Assembly (NCBI RefSeq): GCF_010671605.1
Contig: NZ_JAABOO010000002.1
Span: 968,065 to 1,032,064, forward strand
Direction: 5' to 3'
From: Leptobacterium flavescens
Lineage (GTDB): Bacteria; Bacteroidota; Bacteroidia; Flavobacteriales; Flavobacteriaceae
Length of the DNA: 64,000 nucleotides
Position numbers and translations under genes: made by a program. Of the stretch, positions 27,885 to 36,523 are shown in pieces. Positions within the stretch are counted from its first letter, which is position 1. The number at the start of each line of letters is the position of its first letter. The notes beneath the pieces are model-generated. The model was not told where the DNA came from and did not search any database. It was given only the letters and a program-made list of their open reading frames with translations.

Positions 27885-28904
27885 ATGAATAGCACCAGAA
27901 CATTAAAAGACAAGATTTTTTTAATAATAAAAGGTCTTGCCATGGGAGCCGCCAATAAAGTTCCAGGCGTTTCCGGTGGGGTGGTTGCTTTTGTCGCTGG
28001 TTTTTACGAAGAATTTATCTATTCCCTTCAAAAAATTAACGCCAAAGCCTTTAAGCTGCTTATAAACAGGCGCTATAAAAGCTTTGTACAATATATTAAC
28101 GGGCGTTTCCTGGGGCTTCTTATCCTCGGAATGCTGATCAGTTATTTTAGCGTTTCAAAACTCCTGGATTATTTTATTGAGAAAAAGGAACTCTTTGTCT
28201 GGGCTGCTTTCTTCGGAATGATCATAGGCTCCATATATTATATCGGCAAGGATTTTCATCACTGGAACCGAAAAACCGTTTTCTTTTTCCTCATAGGAAT
28301 ATCTATAGGTATTGCCATCAGTTTTTTAAATCCCGCCAAAGAGAACACCAACCTTCTTTTTATTTTCGTTTGCGGGATCATCAGTGTATCGGGAATGACC
28401 CTGCCCGGCCTTTCGGGCTCCTTTATCCTTATTTTACTGGGAAATTACGTTCTCCTCCTGGTAGATTCGGTAAATGCGTTATACGATACGCTTGCGGAAA
28501 TGCTGAAAGGCGATTTCAGTTTTATGAAAAATCAGGTAAGGATCAAGACCCTGACCATCCTGGGCGTATTTACCCTGGGATCAGCTACAGGCCTGGTTAC
28601 TTTTTCACACCTGCTCTCTTACGTATTAAAGCATTTTAAAAATGTTACCACCGCACTGATCATAGGATTTATCTCCGGATCTTTGGGAGTAGTATGGCCC
28701 TGGAAAAAAACGATCTATAAGACCGACGAAGCCGGCATTCTGATCATGGACAGTAACGGAGAAAAGATCGTTCATAATTACGAGCGCTTTCTACCCGACC
28801 CTCTGCTTGCAGAGACCTGGTATACGATCGGATTTGTAATTTTGGGAATTCTAATTGTATTGGCACTGGACTGGTATGGAAAAAAAACACGAAAACATTC
28901 TTAA
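27885..28904 (+). CDS. DUF368/PopT-family polyprenyl-phosphate transporter, copy 2
   Basis: 339 residues, multi-pass. It has the same two signatures as the preceding gene: GLAMGAANKVPGVSGGVVAF at the N-terminus and VSGMTLPGLSGSFILILLGNY in the middle. It differs from copy 1 across most of the rest, so the duplication is old. It probably moves polyprenyl phosphate in the inner membrane. The end overlaps the start of aroE by 29 bp, indicating one transcript. Confidence 0.88.
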   Translation: MNSTRTLKDKIFLIIKGLAMGAANKVPGVSGGVVAFVAGFYEEFIYSLQKINAKAFKLLINRRYKSFVQYINGRFLGLLILGMLISYFSVSKLLDYFIEKKELFVWAAFFGMIIGSIYYIGKDFHHWNRKTVFFFLIGISIGIAISFLNPAKENTNLLFIFVCGIISVSGMTLPGLSGSFILILLGNYVLLLVDSVNALYDTLAEMLKGDFSFMKNQVRIKTLTILGVFTLGSATGLVTFSHLLSYVLKHFKNVTTALIIGFISGSLGVVWPWKKTIYKTDEAGILIMDSNGEKIVHNYERFLPDPLLAETWYTIGFVILGILIVLALDWYGKKTRKHS

Positions 28905-29631
28905 CTTATTCGGATTGATAGGAAAAAATATTTCCTATTCCTTCTCACAGGGTTATTTCAACAAGAAATTCGAAAATTCGGGCTTACAGTCGTATCTGTA
29001 CACCAACTTCGACCTGCCTGCCATAGAAGCTTTTCAGGAGGTTATTGCCAATACCCTTAATTTAAAAGGGCTTAATGTTACCATTCCCTATAAAGAAGCA
29101 ATCATTCCCTACTTAAACGAGCTCGATAGTGACGCTGCAGCGATTGGAGCAGTAAATACAATAAAAATTGAGGAAAACGGTCTGAAAGGCTTTAATACCG
29201 ATCATCACGGGTTCAGAGAATCTATCCATCCTTTTCTGAAAGAACATCATAAAAAAGCGCTCATCCTCGGAACCGGAGGTGCTTCAAAGGCCATAGCTTT
29301 TGTCTTTGATCGTTTGGGTATAGATTATGCCTTTGTTTCCAGGAAAAAAGCCAGAAATCAGTTTACTTATAACGACCTCAACCAGGATCTCATCAGCTCC
29401 TATCCGGTTATTGTGAATTGCACTCCCCTGGGCACTTTTCCCGATATTGAGAATAAACCCTCCATTCCGTATGAGTTTATCACTTCCGGACATCTGCTAT
29501 ACGACCTTATTTACAATCCCGAAGAAACCAGCTTTCTTAAATTGGGAAGGGAAAGAGGGGCTCAAACTCTAAACGGCTTGCAGATGCTTGAACTACAAGC
29601 AGAAAAAGCCTGGGAAATATGGAATAGCTAA
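28876..29631 (+). CDS. aroE: Shikimate dehydrogenase
   Basis: 251 residues from ATG 28876; a start at 28855 is possible but adds seven unrelated residues. The substrate domain has FGLIGKNISYSFS and GLNVTIPYKEAI (catalytic Lys), plus AIGAVNTI. The NADP domain has ALILGTGGASKAIAF, and the C-terminus NGLQMLELQAEKAWEIW is typical. It reduces 3-dehydroshikimate to shikimate in aromatic amino-acid synthesis. The start codon lies inside the end of the upstream PopT-like gene, suggesting translational coupling. Confidence 0.95.
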   Translation: MEKKHENILNLFGLIGKNISYSFSQGYFNKKFENSGLQSYLYTNFDLPAIEAFQEVIANTLNLKGLNVTIPYKEAIIPYLNELDSDAAAIGAVNTIKIEENGLKGFNTDHHGFRESIHPFLKEHHKKALILGTGGASKAIAFVFDRLGIDYAFVSRKKARNQFTYNDLNQDLISSYPVIVNCTPLGTFPDIENKPSIPYEFITSGHLLYDLIYNPEETSFLKLGRERGAQTLNGLQMLELQAEKAWEIWNS

Positions 29632-29744
29632 ATATTGAATTTCCTTCACTTTTTTAATTAGAAAACGTAAAATACTTTGGTATTTTAACAGTTGTTAGTA
29701 TCTTTCAGGTTCAAAGTAATGATGAACCTTAAACATTATTCAGA

Positions 29745-31916
29745 ATGTTAGACGAGAAAAAGGATAACCTGCCGGGTGTGGAGGCAGAAGGAAATGAAGA
29801 TTTAAAAAAAGAAAAAACCTCTGCCGAAGCGACGAAAAATGCCGAAGAAACCGTTGAGCAAACCGATGCTGTAGAAAAAGTTGAAGAGGCCGATAAGAAA
29901 CCAGATACAGAAACTACAGTTGACGCAACTCCGGAACAACCGGAAGCTACAGAAACAAATGAAGAAGTGGCGGGAGAGACTGATGCTGTTGCGGAAGTTG
30001 AAGAAAAAGCCGATACCGAAGCTGTAGTCGAAGAGCCTACAGAAAAGGCAGAAGCCAAAAAAGAATCCCCGGAAAAGGAAAGCGATAAAGAAGGTGAAGA
30101 AAAAACCGATAACGGGCACGAAGAAGCTATCAACGAAATAGATGAGTCCAATGCAGAAGATGCAGAAGACGAACACAATCACAAAAGACATATAATCCCT
30201 GTACTGGATTACCATTCCATGAGTATGGACGATCTGGTGGAAGAACTTCAGAAACTGGTCAGGAATGAAAAGGTCCAGGCTATCAAAACCCATGTAGATG
30301 GTATTAAGCATGAATTCGATCTGAAATTCCAGGAGTTCCTGGAGCAGAAAAAGGAGGATTTTGTCAATGAAGGTGGTAACGAGATCGATTTCAGATATTC
30401 ATCCCCTCTAAAAACACGTTTTAATAAAGTTTACGGAGAGTACAAGGAACACAGGAATCAATATTATAAAAACCTCGAACAGACCCTTAAGGATAATCTG
30501 AGCAATCGCCTGGAGATTATCGAAGAACTCAAGGGACTTATCAATGTTGAGGAAAATATAAATACTACTTATAAGCATTTTAAGGAATTACAGGACCGAT
30601 GGAGATCGGCCGGGCCAGTTCCCAGAATGAGTTATAATGATGTCTGGAGAACCTATCACCATCATGTAGAGATCTTTTATGACTTCCTCGATCTGAATAG
30701 AGATCTCAGAGATCTGGATTTCAGGCATAACCTGGAAGAAAAAGAGAAATTGGTTGCAAGGGCCGAAGAACTGAGTAAAGAAGAAGATATAAGCAAAGCC
30801 TTCAGGGAACTTCAGGTACTGCATAAAGTGTGGAAAGAAGAGATCGGACCGGTTGACCGCGAGCACAGAGAAGATGTGTGGAATCGTTTCAGTGCAGCTA
30901 CAAAGGCTATTCACGATCGTCGTCAGGAGTATTTCAAGAACCTCGACAGTGTATATGAGAAAAACCTGGAGATCAAGAACGGTATCATTGCAGGTATCAA
31001 CCAAATTGCAGAAAAAAAAGCTTCCAACCATAACGAATGGCAAAAACAGATCAGAGAGATCGAAGCTCTTAGAGAATCCTTCTTTGCAGCCGGAAAAGTT
31101 CCGCATAAAGTTAATGAAGCCACCTGGGCGGCCTTCAAGGAAGCAGTAAGGACCTTTAACAGGAATAAAAACGCCTTTTACAAGAACCTTAAAAAGGAAC
31201 AGCACGATAACTACGAGAAGAAACTGGAACTGGTTAAGCTTGCAGAATCTTTAAAAGACAGTGATGACTGGGCGCAGACCACTCCTATCCTCAAAAAGGT
31301 ACAGGAAGACTGGAAAAAGATAGGGCATGTACCCAGAAAGTTCTCCGATAAGATCTGGAATGATTTTAAAACTGCCTGTAATCATTATTTCGACAGGCTA
31401 CACGCTCAGAGAAATGAAGATAATAAGGAGGAGCTCGAAGCTTTTGAAGCCAAAAAGGCTTTCCTCGACAGATTGAAGGAGTTTGAGCTTTCGGGAGAAA
31501 AAGAAAAGGACCTCGAGGCCATTAAAGCGTATATCAGCGAATGGAAATCCATAGGACGGGTACCTTATAACAAGAAAAGCATTGAAGCCAAATTTAATAA
31601 GATCCTGGATGCCCTGTTCAGAAAACTGGATATGGACAAACAGGAGGCAGAGTTGTTGAAATACGGAAATAAGCTTCAGCAACTGGCTGGTGCCAAAGAC
31701 GGTCACCTTCTGGATAACGAGCGTATTTTCATCAGAAGAAAAATAGATGAACTGAAATCGGCGATCCGCCAGCTGGAAAACAACCTTCAGTTCTTCTCAA
31801 ATGCTTCCGAAGACAACCCTCTGGTTAAAGATGTAGTGAAGAATATTGACAAGCATAAATCGGATCTTGAATTGTGGAAAGCAAAACTCAAGAAACTCCG
31901 AACAATGGACGACTAA
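29745..31916 (+). CDS. DUF349-domain protein with long acidic N-terminus
   Basis: 723 residues, no signal peptide. Residues 1 to about 145 are a disordered, Glu/Ala/Thr-rich tail. The rest is a series of DUF349 helical repeats of about 70 residues, each with a W(R/K)xxGxVPR-like motif (WRSAGPVPRMSYNDVWRTY, WKKIGHVPRKFSDKIWNDF, WKSIGRVPYNKKSIEAKF). It is predicted to be largely helical and coiled-coil. The family is common in Bacteroidota and its role is not established. Its gene ends before a strong terminator shared with the convergent mannosidase. Confidence 0.88.
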   Translation: MLDEKKDNLPGVEAEGNEDLKKEKTSAEATKNAEETVEQTDAVEKVEEADKKPDTETTVDATPEQPEATETNEEVAGETDAVAEVEEKADTEAVVEEPTEKAEAKKESPEKESDKEGEEKTDNGHEEAINEIDESNAEDAEDEHNHKRHIIPVLDYHSMSMDDLVEELQKLVRNEKVQAIKTHVDGIKHEFDLKFQEFLEQKKEDFVNEGGNEIDFRYSSPLKTRFNKVYGEYKEHRNQYYKNLEQTLKDNLSNRLEIIEELKGLINVEENINTTYKHFKELQDRWRSAGPVPRMSYNDVWRTYHHHVEIFYDFLDLNRDLRDLDFRHNLEEKEKLVARAEELSKEEDISKAFRELQVLHKVWKEEIGPVDREHREDVWNRFSAATKAIHDRRQEYFKNLDSVYEKNLEIKNGIIAGINQIAEKKASNHNEWQKQIREIEALRESFFAAGKVPHKVNEATWAAFKEAVRTFNRNKNAFYKNLKKEQHDNYEKKLELVKLAESLKDSDDWAQTTPILKKVQEDWKKIGHVPRKFSDKIWNDFKTACNHYFDRLHAQRNEDNKEELEAFEAKKAFLDRLKEFELSGEKEKDLEAIKAYISEWKSIGRVPYNKKSIEAKFNKILDALFRKLDMDKQEAELLKYGNKLQQLAGAKDGHLLDNERIFIRRKIDELKSAIRQLENNLQFFSNASEDNPLVKDVVKNIDKHKSDLELWKAKLKKLRTMDD

Positions 31917-31934
31917 TCCAAATTGTAATTATGT

Positions 31935-31962
31935 AAAAAAGCCGCTTTAGAGCGGCTTTTTT
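31935..31962. terminator. Bidirectional terminator between DUF349 and beta-mannosidase genes
   Basis: The stem GCCGCT/AGCGGC with a TTAG loop (31941-31956) is flanked by A6 and T6. Confidence 0.9.
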
Positions 31963-34456
31963 ATTGACTGTCTATTATTTTATTAAGCGTTTTAAGATGC
32001 AGGTCCTTTTCGTTAAGATCGGCCTGAGTGGAGAATTGTATGCGCTTTTCCGTACCGGGAAGCAAGTCGAAGAAATTATCTTCAAAATGCCCTTCCGTAT
32101 CCGTATACAGGAACACATCCTTTTGCAGAGTGTCTGAGGTCAGGACGATCTCATAACCGCTTTCTTTTTTTTGTATCTGCCTTTCTATCTTCCCTCTTTT
32201 TAATCCGAGCTCTTTGGGCTTTACAAAATAAAAGACCCTTTCTTTTCCGTTAAAATCCACCTTTAATGCCACTTCCTTTCTATCGGTGCCGATAACCGAA
32301 AGTGGAAATCTGTATACCAGTTTGCTTTCATTAGCTCCTACCTCCGCAGGCATTTCGGTTTTCCAAAGCTCCTTGCCTTCAAAATCGATCAAAGACAGCT
32401 TCAAATCGCCTTTTAGCCCGGATAAGGCATCATTTACCAGGTTTATTTCCAAAGTATCCTGTTGGAGTCTGGATGATAGCAGCAAGTCTTCAAATGCGTG
32501 CTTTGCTGTATACTGAAGCGCTTTCCATTCTCCCAAACCATCTATGCCCGACCAGGAAACTACCGGCCAGCAATCGTTAAGCTGCCAGTACAGGCTTCCC
32601 ATACAATAGGGCATGGCCCTGCGCTGGGCCTCTATCCCCTTCCCTATTCCATAGGCCTGTAACAGCTGACTTACATATACATAATCTTCATCAGTATCCG
32701 GAACCGGAAAATCCCTCTCCATATATTCACGGATCAGCTGAAACCCTCTGGAGTGCTTCTGATGGGAAACAAAGTTCTTACCTGATATATCAATGCTATC
32801 TGATTGGGTTACATACTTTATGGCCTTATAGGAAGGGAATCCCTGAAAACCGAATTCACTCATAAATCGGGGAACATTTTCCTCAAAATGCTCAAAGGGA
32901 TAGGCATCATGCCAGACCCACCAGTCGTGGGCGTCTCCTTCGCTTATATAGCGTTCATCTCCCCTCCCGTACTTGGGAGAACTCTCCCAGTAAGGAATAT
33001 CATCGGTCAGGCGCTTAACCTGTTCCGGGAGTATCCCGTTAAATACGGCCTGGTAATGCCCCCAGATCCTTTCTTTTTGTTCTTCGCTTTTTCCGGCCTG
33101 CCAGCCCCACCGGGCCCAGCCTTCCGAATTCTCATTATTCCCACACCACAACGCAATGCTGGAATGATTTCTCAGGCGTTTAATATTATCGATCGCTTCT
33201 TCCTTTACATTTTGTAAAAAAGCCTCATCTCCCGGATACATGGCACAGGCGAACATAAAATCCTGCCACAGGAGGATCCCTTTTTCATCACAGAGATCAT
33301 AAAAAATATCCTTTTCATAGATCCCCCCTCCCCATACTCTCAGCATATTCATATTTGATTTCACCGCATCGCTGAGCAATCTTTCGTAATCTTCTTTTTT
33401 TACCCGGTCCTGAAAACTGTTCTGCGGGATATAATTGGCTCCTTTCATAAACACAGGCACCCCGTTAAGTTTAAAATAAAAGGCTTTCTTTCCCTCTTCT
33501 TCCTGAGTAACCAGTTCTATGGTCCGGAGGCCTTTCCGGATGGTTTTACTGGCATAGAGAGCCCTGGAATCAAAAATATTTACCTGGATATCGTAGAGGT
33601 AGGGGTCGCCGAGATTATGGGTCCACCACCACTGCGGGTCCTCAATTTCAAACGGGATCCGATAATCGGATCTTCCCTTACGCAACTGCATTTCATGCGA
33701 AGAAACTGCATCACCGTTTACCTTTACCTCTACGGTCACGGTTTTACTTTCATCGGCTGTCAGTTCTATTTCTGCAGTGAGCAGCGCCCTTTCATTATCC
33801 ATTTTTTCCTGGCGGATAAAAATATCTTCCACTTTCAGGTCATCCCAGGCCTTTAACTGTACCGGACCGGAGATCCCCGAAGTAATAAATTTAGGTCCCC
33901 AGTCCCAGCCATAATGAAATTGTGGCTTTCTGCTGAATACCCTGTTCCCTTCCGGCAGTTCATAGTACAATTTTGCCTTCTCGACCTCTTCTATCTCCGT
34001 CGCGTTTTTAAAAACGATTCGCAGGCTATTCTTATCCCGAAGTATCTTCTTGACATCCTTTTTCCATCGTCTGAAAGCATTATCAGCTTCCAGGATCAGG
34101 CTGTCATTCAGGTAAACGGATGCATAGGTATCCAGGCCGTCAAAGTGTAATTCAATATGCTTTTTGGACCGCAATGAAGCATCCGCCTCGAATGTTGTTT
34201 TGTATTCCCAATCCTTTTCTGAGATCCACTGGAGTTTAAATTCATTATCTCCCACAAAAGGATCGTCTATCATCTGATTTTCCAGGAGGTTACTGTGTAC
34301 AGTAGCCGGGATACTGGCAGTGTTCCAATCTTTGGCTGCGGTCTCTTTAAATTGCCATGAATCGTGAATATCGGTTATGGATACGGTTTTGTCCTGCTTC
34401 TTACAGCCTAAAAAACAGAGGCCTGCAAACAATAGGAATGCGAATCTGTATATCAT
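31961..34456 (-). CDS. Glycoside hydrolase family 2 beta-mannosidase-like lipoprotein
   Basis: 831 residues, lipobox LGC (FAGLCFLGCKK). The order is the GH2 one: sugar-binding jellyroll (DSWQFKETAAKDWNTASIPATVHS), Ig-like domain, TIM barrel, then C-terminal domains. The barrel has the acid/base Glu442 in CGNNENSEGW and the nucleophile Glu534 in SEFGFQGFPS. RVWGGGIYEKDIFYDLCDEKGILLWQDFMF is the mannosidase-type segment. It should release terminal beta-mannose at the cell envelope. It is divergently transcribed from an alpha-L-fucosidase gene, suggesting a small glycan-use locus without SusC/D. Confidence 0.92.
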   Translation of the reverse strand: MIYRFAFLLFAGLCFLGCKKQDKTVSITDIHDSWQFKETAAKDWNTASIPATVHSNLLENQMIDDPFVGDNEFKLQWISEKDWEYKTTFEADASLRSKKHIELHFDGLDTYASVYLNDSLILEADNAFRRWKKDVKKILRDKNSLRIVFKNATEIEEVEKAKLYYELPEGNRVFSRKPQFHYGWDWGPKFITSGISGPVQLKAWDDLKVEDIFIRQEKMDNERALLTAEIELTADESKTVTVEVKVNGDAVSSHEMQLRKGRSDYRIPFEIEDPQWWWTHNLGDPYLYDIQVNIFDSRALYASKTIRKGLRTIELVTQEEEGKKAFYFKLNGVPVFMKGANYIPQNSFQDRVKKEDYERLLSDAVKSNMNMLRVWGGGIYEKDIFYDLCDEKGILLWQDFMFACAMYPGDEAFLQNVKEEAIDNIKRLRNHSSIALWCGNNENSEGWARWGWQAGKSEEQKERIWGHYQAVFNGILPEQVKRLTDDIPYWESSPKYGRGDERYISEGDAHDWWVWHDAYPFEHFEENVPRFMSEFGFQGFPSYKAIKYVTQSDSIDISGKNFVSHQKHSRGFQLIREYMERDFPVPDTDEDYVYVSQLLQAYGIGKGIEAQRRAMPYCMGSLYWQLNDCWPVVSWSGIDGLGEWKALQYTAKHAFEDLLLSSRLQQDTLEINLVNDALSGLKGDLKLSLIDFEGKELWKTEMPAEVGANESKLVYRFPLSVIGTDRKEVALKVDFNGKERVFYFVKPKELGLKRGKIERQIQKKESGYEIVLTSDTLQKDVFLYTDTEGHFEDNFFDLLPGTEKRIQFSTQADLNEKDLHLKTLNKIIDSQ

Positions 34457-34575
34457 GTTCTAAAAATACATTATCGCTTGTAAATTTCACATAAAGTTCT
34501 GTACTTTTATACGGATACCGCCTGGGATGATGCAGAATGATCAAGGATATAAATGCCTTTAATACCCGATTAAAA

Positions 34576-35907
34576 ATGAAAAAACCACTGCAATTCTACA
34601 ATTTCCTCTTTCTGATTGTCATATTATTATCCGCTCCGCTTAAGGCTCAAGACCAGTCTGATAGCCAGCGTATGAAATGGTTTAAAGAAGCTAAGCTCGG
34701 GATCTTCATTCATTGGGGGATCTATTCTGTAAATGGGATAGATGAGTCCTGGTCTTTCTTTAACGGCTATATCTCCTATGAAGATTATATGAAGCAATTA
34801 AGTGGTTTTACCGCCAGGAAATACGATCCGGAATACTGGGCAGGACTCATTAAAGAAAGCGGTGCCCGATACGCTGTTCTCACTACCAAACACCATGACG
34901 GATTTGCACTTTGGGATAGCAAATGGAGTGAACTTGACGTAAGAAAAACAAAAGCCCGAAAAGATCTGGTAAAGCCTTTTGCCGAAGCACTGAGGCAGCA
35001 AGGATTAAAGGTAGGTCTGTATTTTTCCCTGCTGGATTGGTCTCATCCTGATTATCCTAACTTCCTGAGAAACGAAAAAAGATATGAAACAGATCCGGTA
35101 AAGTGGCAGCGGTTTGTGAAGTTTAATTTTGATCAGCTAAAAGAGCTTTCGGTGAATTACCGGCCCGACCTCTACTGGTTTGACGGCGATTGGGAGCAGA
35201 GTGCCGAGCAGTGGAAAGCTAAAGAATTAAGTGATTCCCTCCGGCAATGGAACCCGAATGTTATTCTGAATTCCAGGATACGCGGATATGGCGATTACGC
35301 AACTCCGGAGCAGGGGCTTCCCGTAAGCCGGCCAAAAGACAAGTACTGGGAATTATGCATGACCACTAACGATTCCTGGGGATATCAGCATAACGATCAC
35401 AACTACAAATCGGCTAATCAGATCATCAGGATCTTTGTTGATTGTATCGGTCTGGGCGGAAACCTTCTGCTGGGTATCGGTCCGAAGGCAGACGGGACCA
35501 TACCGGAAGAGCAGGAAAAGATCCTGAAAAGTCTTGGGAAGTGGACCAAAAAGCATGAAGAAGCTATTTACAATACCCGGGCAGGTGTCCCTGCAGGACA
35601 TTTTTACGGCCCTACAACACTCTCGGCAGACCGGAAGATCCTGTACCTTTTCCTGGACCACAGACCAAACGGACCTATTGTTATAAAAGGTTTGAAGAAC
35701 AAGATAAACAGGATACGGGTAGTTGGTAACGGAACAAAGCTTTCCCATAAGATCGTTGGAAAACAGTACTGGAGTGATGTTCCCGGTCTTCTCTATATTG
35801 ATGTCCCCGAAAATTCGCTGGATAAAGATGTAAGCGTTATTGCGCTTCAACTGGATGGAGAGATCAGCCTGTACAGAGAAGACGGCCAGGTAATTGAGTG
35901 TAACTAA
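34576..35907 (+). CDS. Alpha-L-fucosidase, glycoside hydrolase family 29
   Basis: 443 residues from ATG 34576, which gives signal peptide NFLFLIVILLSAPLKAQ. ATG 34537 is in frame but adds 13 residues before it. Family motifs are present: KLGIFIHWGIYSV, YAVLTTKHHDGFALWDS, and the predicted nucleophile Asp203 in YWFDGDWE. VDCIGLGGNLLLGIGPKADGTI closes the catalytic domain and a beta-sandwich follows. It removes alpha-linked fucose from glycans or algal polymers in the periplasm or outside. Divergent from the beta-mannosidase gene. Confidence 0.92.
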   Translation: MKKPLQFYNFLFLIVILLSAPLKAQDQSDSQRMKWFKEAKLGIFIHWGIYSVNGIDESWSFFNGYISYEDYMKQLSGFTARKYDPEYWAGLIKESGARYAVLTTKHHDGFALWDSKWSELDVRKTKARKDLVKPFAEALRQQGLKVGLYFSLLDWSHPDYPNFLRNEKRYETDPVKWQRFVKFNFDQLKELSVNYRPDLYWFDGDWEQSAEQWKAKELSDSLRQWNPNVILNSRIRGYGDYATPEQGLPVSRPKDKYWELCMTTNDSWGYQHNDHNYKSANQIIRIFVDCIGLGGNLLLGIGPKADGTIPEEQEKILKSLGKWTKKHEEAIYNTRAGVPAGHFYGPTTLSADRKILYLFLDHRPNGPIVIKGLKNKINRIRVVGNGTKLSHKIVGKQYWSDVPGLLYIDVPENSLDKDVSVIALQLDGEISLYREDGQVIECN

Positions 35908-35980
35908 AGGAGATTTCTCCTCTTTTTGGATAAATTTTGCTGTTTGGGAAGTCCTGTATTCAGGGCCTTTTTTAGACCTG

Positions 35981-36132
35981 CCTGCTAAGTCAAAAAAAGT
36001 TACCTGCAAAGTCTTGAAGAGTTAGCTGCATACTTTTTTTAAGAAAGCTGCAAAGTCTTCGTGACTTACCAGCTAAGTCTTCTTGAGTTACGTGCTAAGT
36101 CTTTTTGAGAAAGCAGCTAAGTTTTGAAATTA
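35981..36132. repeat. Seven-unit, 22-bp tandem repeat array
   Basis: Units start at 35981, 36003, 36025, 36047, 36069, 36091 and 36113. Each is exactly 22 bp except the last, which fades after about 20. The shared core is GCTAAGTCTT or GCAAAGTCTT, ending in GAGTTA or GAGAAA. Units are degenerate, with no unique spacers. Twenty-two is not a multiple of three, so it is not coding; it corresponds to about two helical turns. Confidence 0.85.
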
Positions 36133-36170
36133 ACCCTTCCGCTTTTAACGTAAGAGAAATACAAAACTCA

Positions 36171-36440
36171 CCTCCTGTCATCGCGAGCTTGACTCGTCGA
36201 CAGACGGGTGTAGAGAAGCGATCTCATTTTACATAAGAAGGATTACTTCGTCGTTTCACTCCTCGTAATACACTGTCGAAATAGGATTTTTACTGTTCTT
36301 TACACCCTCTTCCCAGTCTGTCAATAGATAGGTCGGTCTTTATGGATTCCTGCCTTCGCAGGAATGACATTATAGGCAGAATTTTTATGTATTGTGAAAT
36401 GTATAATTCTCCTCCTGTCATCCTGAGCGCAGTCGAAGGA
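36171..36440. repeat. Cluster of REP-like palindromic elements
   Basis: CCTCCTGTCATC occurs at 36171-36182 and 36411-36422. The first begins an element with GTCATCGCGAGC...GAAGCGATCTC. The second continues into the unit found inverted at 3530-3553. Between them is a perfect 8-bp hairpin, ATTCCTGC CTTC GCAGGAAT (36346-36365), followed by GACA. All resemble short dispersed repeats known from many bacterial genomes. Confidence 0.75.
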
Positions 36441-36473
36441 AAAGGAGGAGTACTCATCTCTATATAACAAAAA

Positions 36474-36501
36474 AAGCCCCGGTATTAAATACCAGGGCCT
36501 T
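36474..36501 (-). terminator. Terminator for the rny transcript
   Basis: On the minus strand GGCCCTGGTATT pairs with AATACCGGGGC and is followed by seven U residues, 23 bp after the rny stop. Confidence 0.85.
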
Positions 36502-36523
36502 CAATTATCTATATTCTTAATAT

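Larger units (their letters stand above)
35908..36523. other. 616-bp non-coding repeat region between convergent genes
   Basis: No gene is seen in any frame. From left to right it holds a 22-bp tandem array (35981-36132), a mosaic of REP-like palindromic elements (36171-36440) and the rny terminator (36474-36501). It lies between convergent fucosidase and RNase Y genes, so it needs no promoter. Confidence 0.8.

Noticed and set aside
29729..30311. Two long minus-strand frames of 149 and 169 residues
   Set aside because: They are antisense to the Glu/Ala-rich N-terminus of the DUF349 protein; Ser/Ala- and Phe-rich composition is the mirror of that bias.
35981..36132. CRISPR array
   Set aside because: The 22-bp units are directly abutted with no spacers, and no cas gene is in the window.
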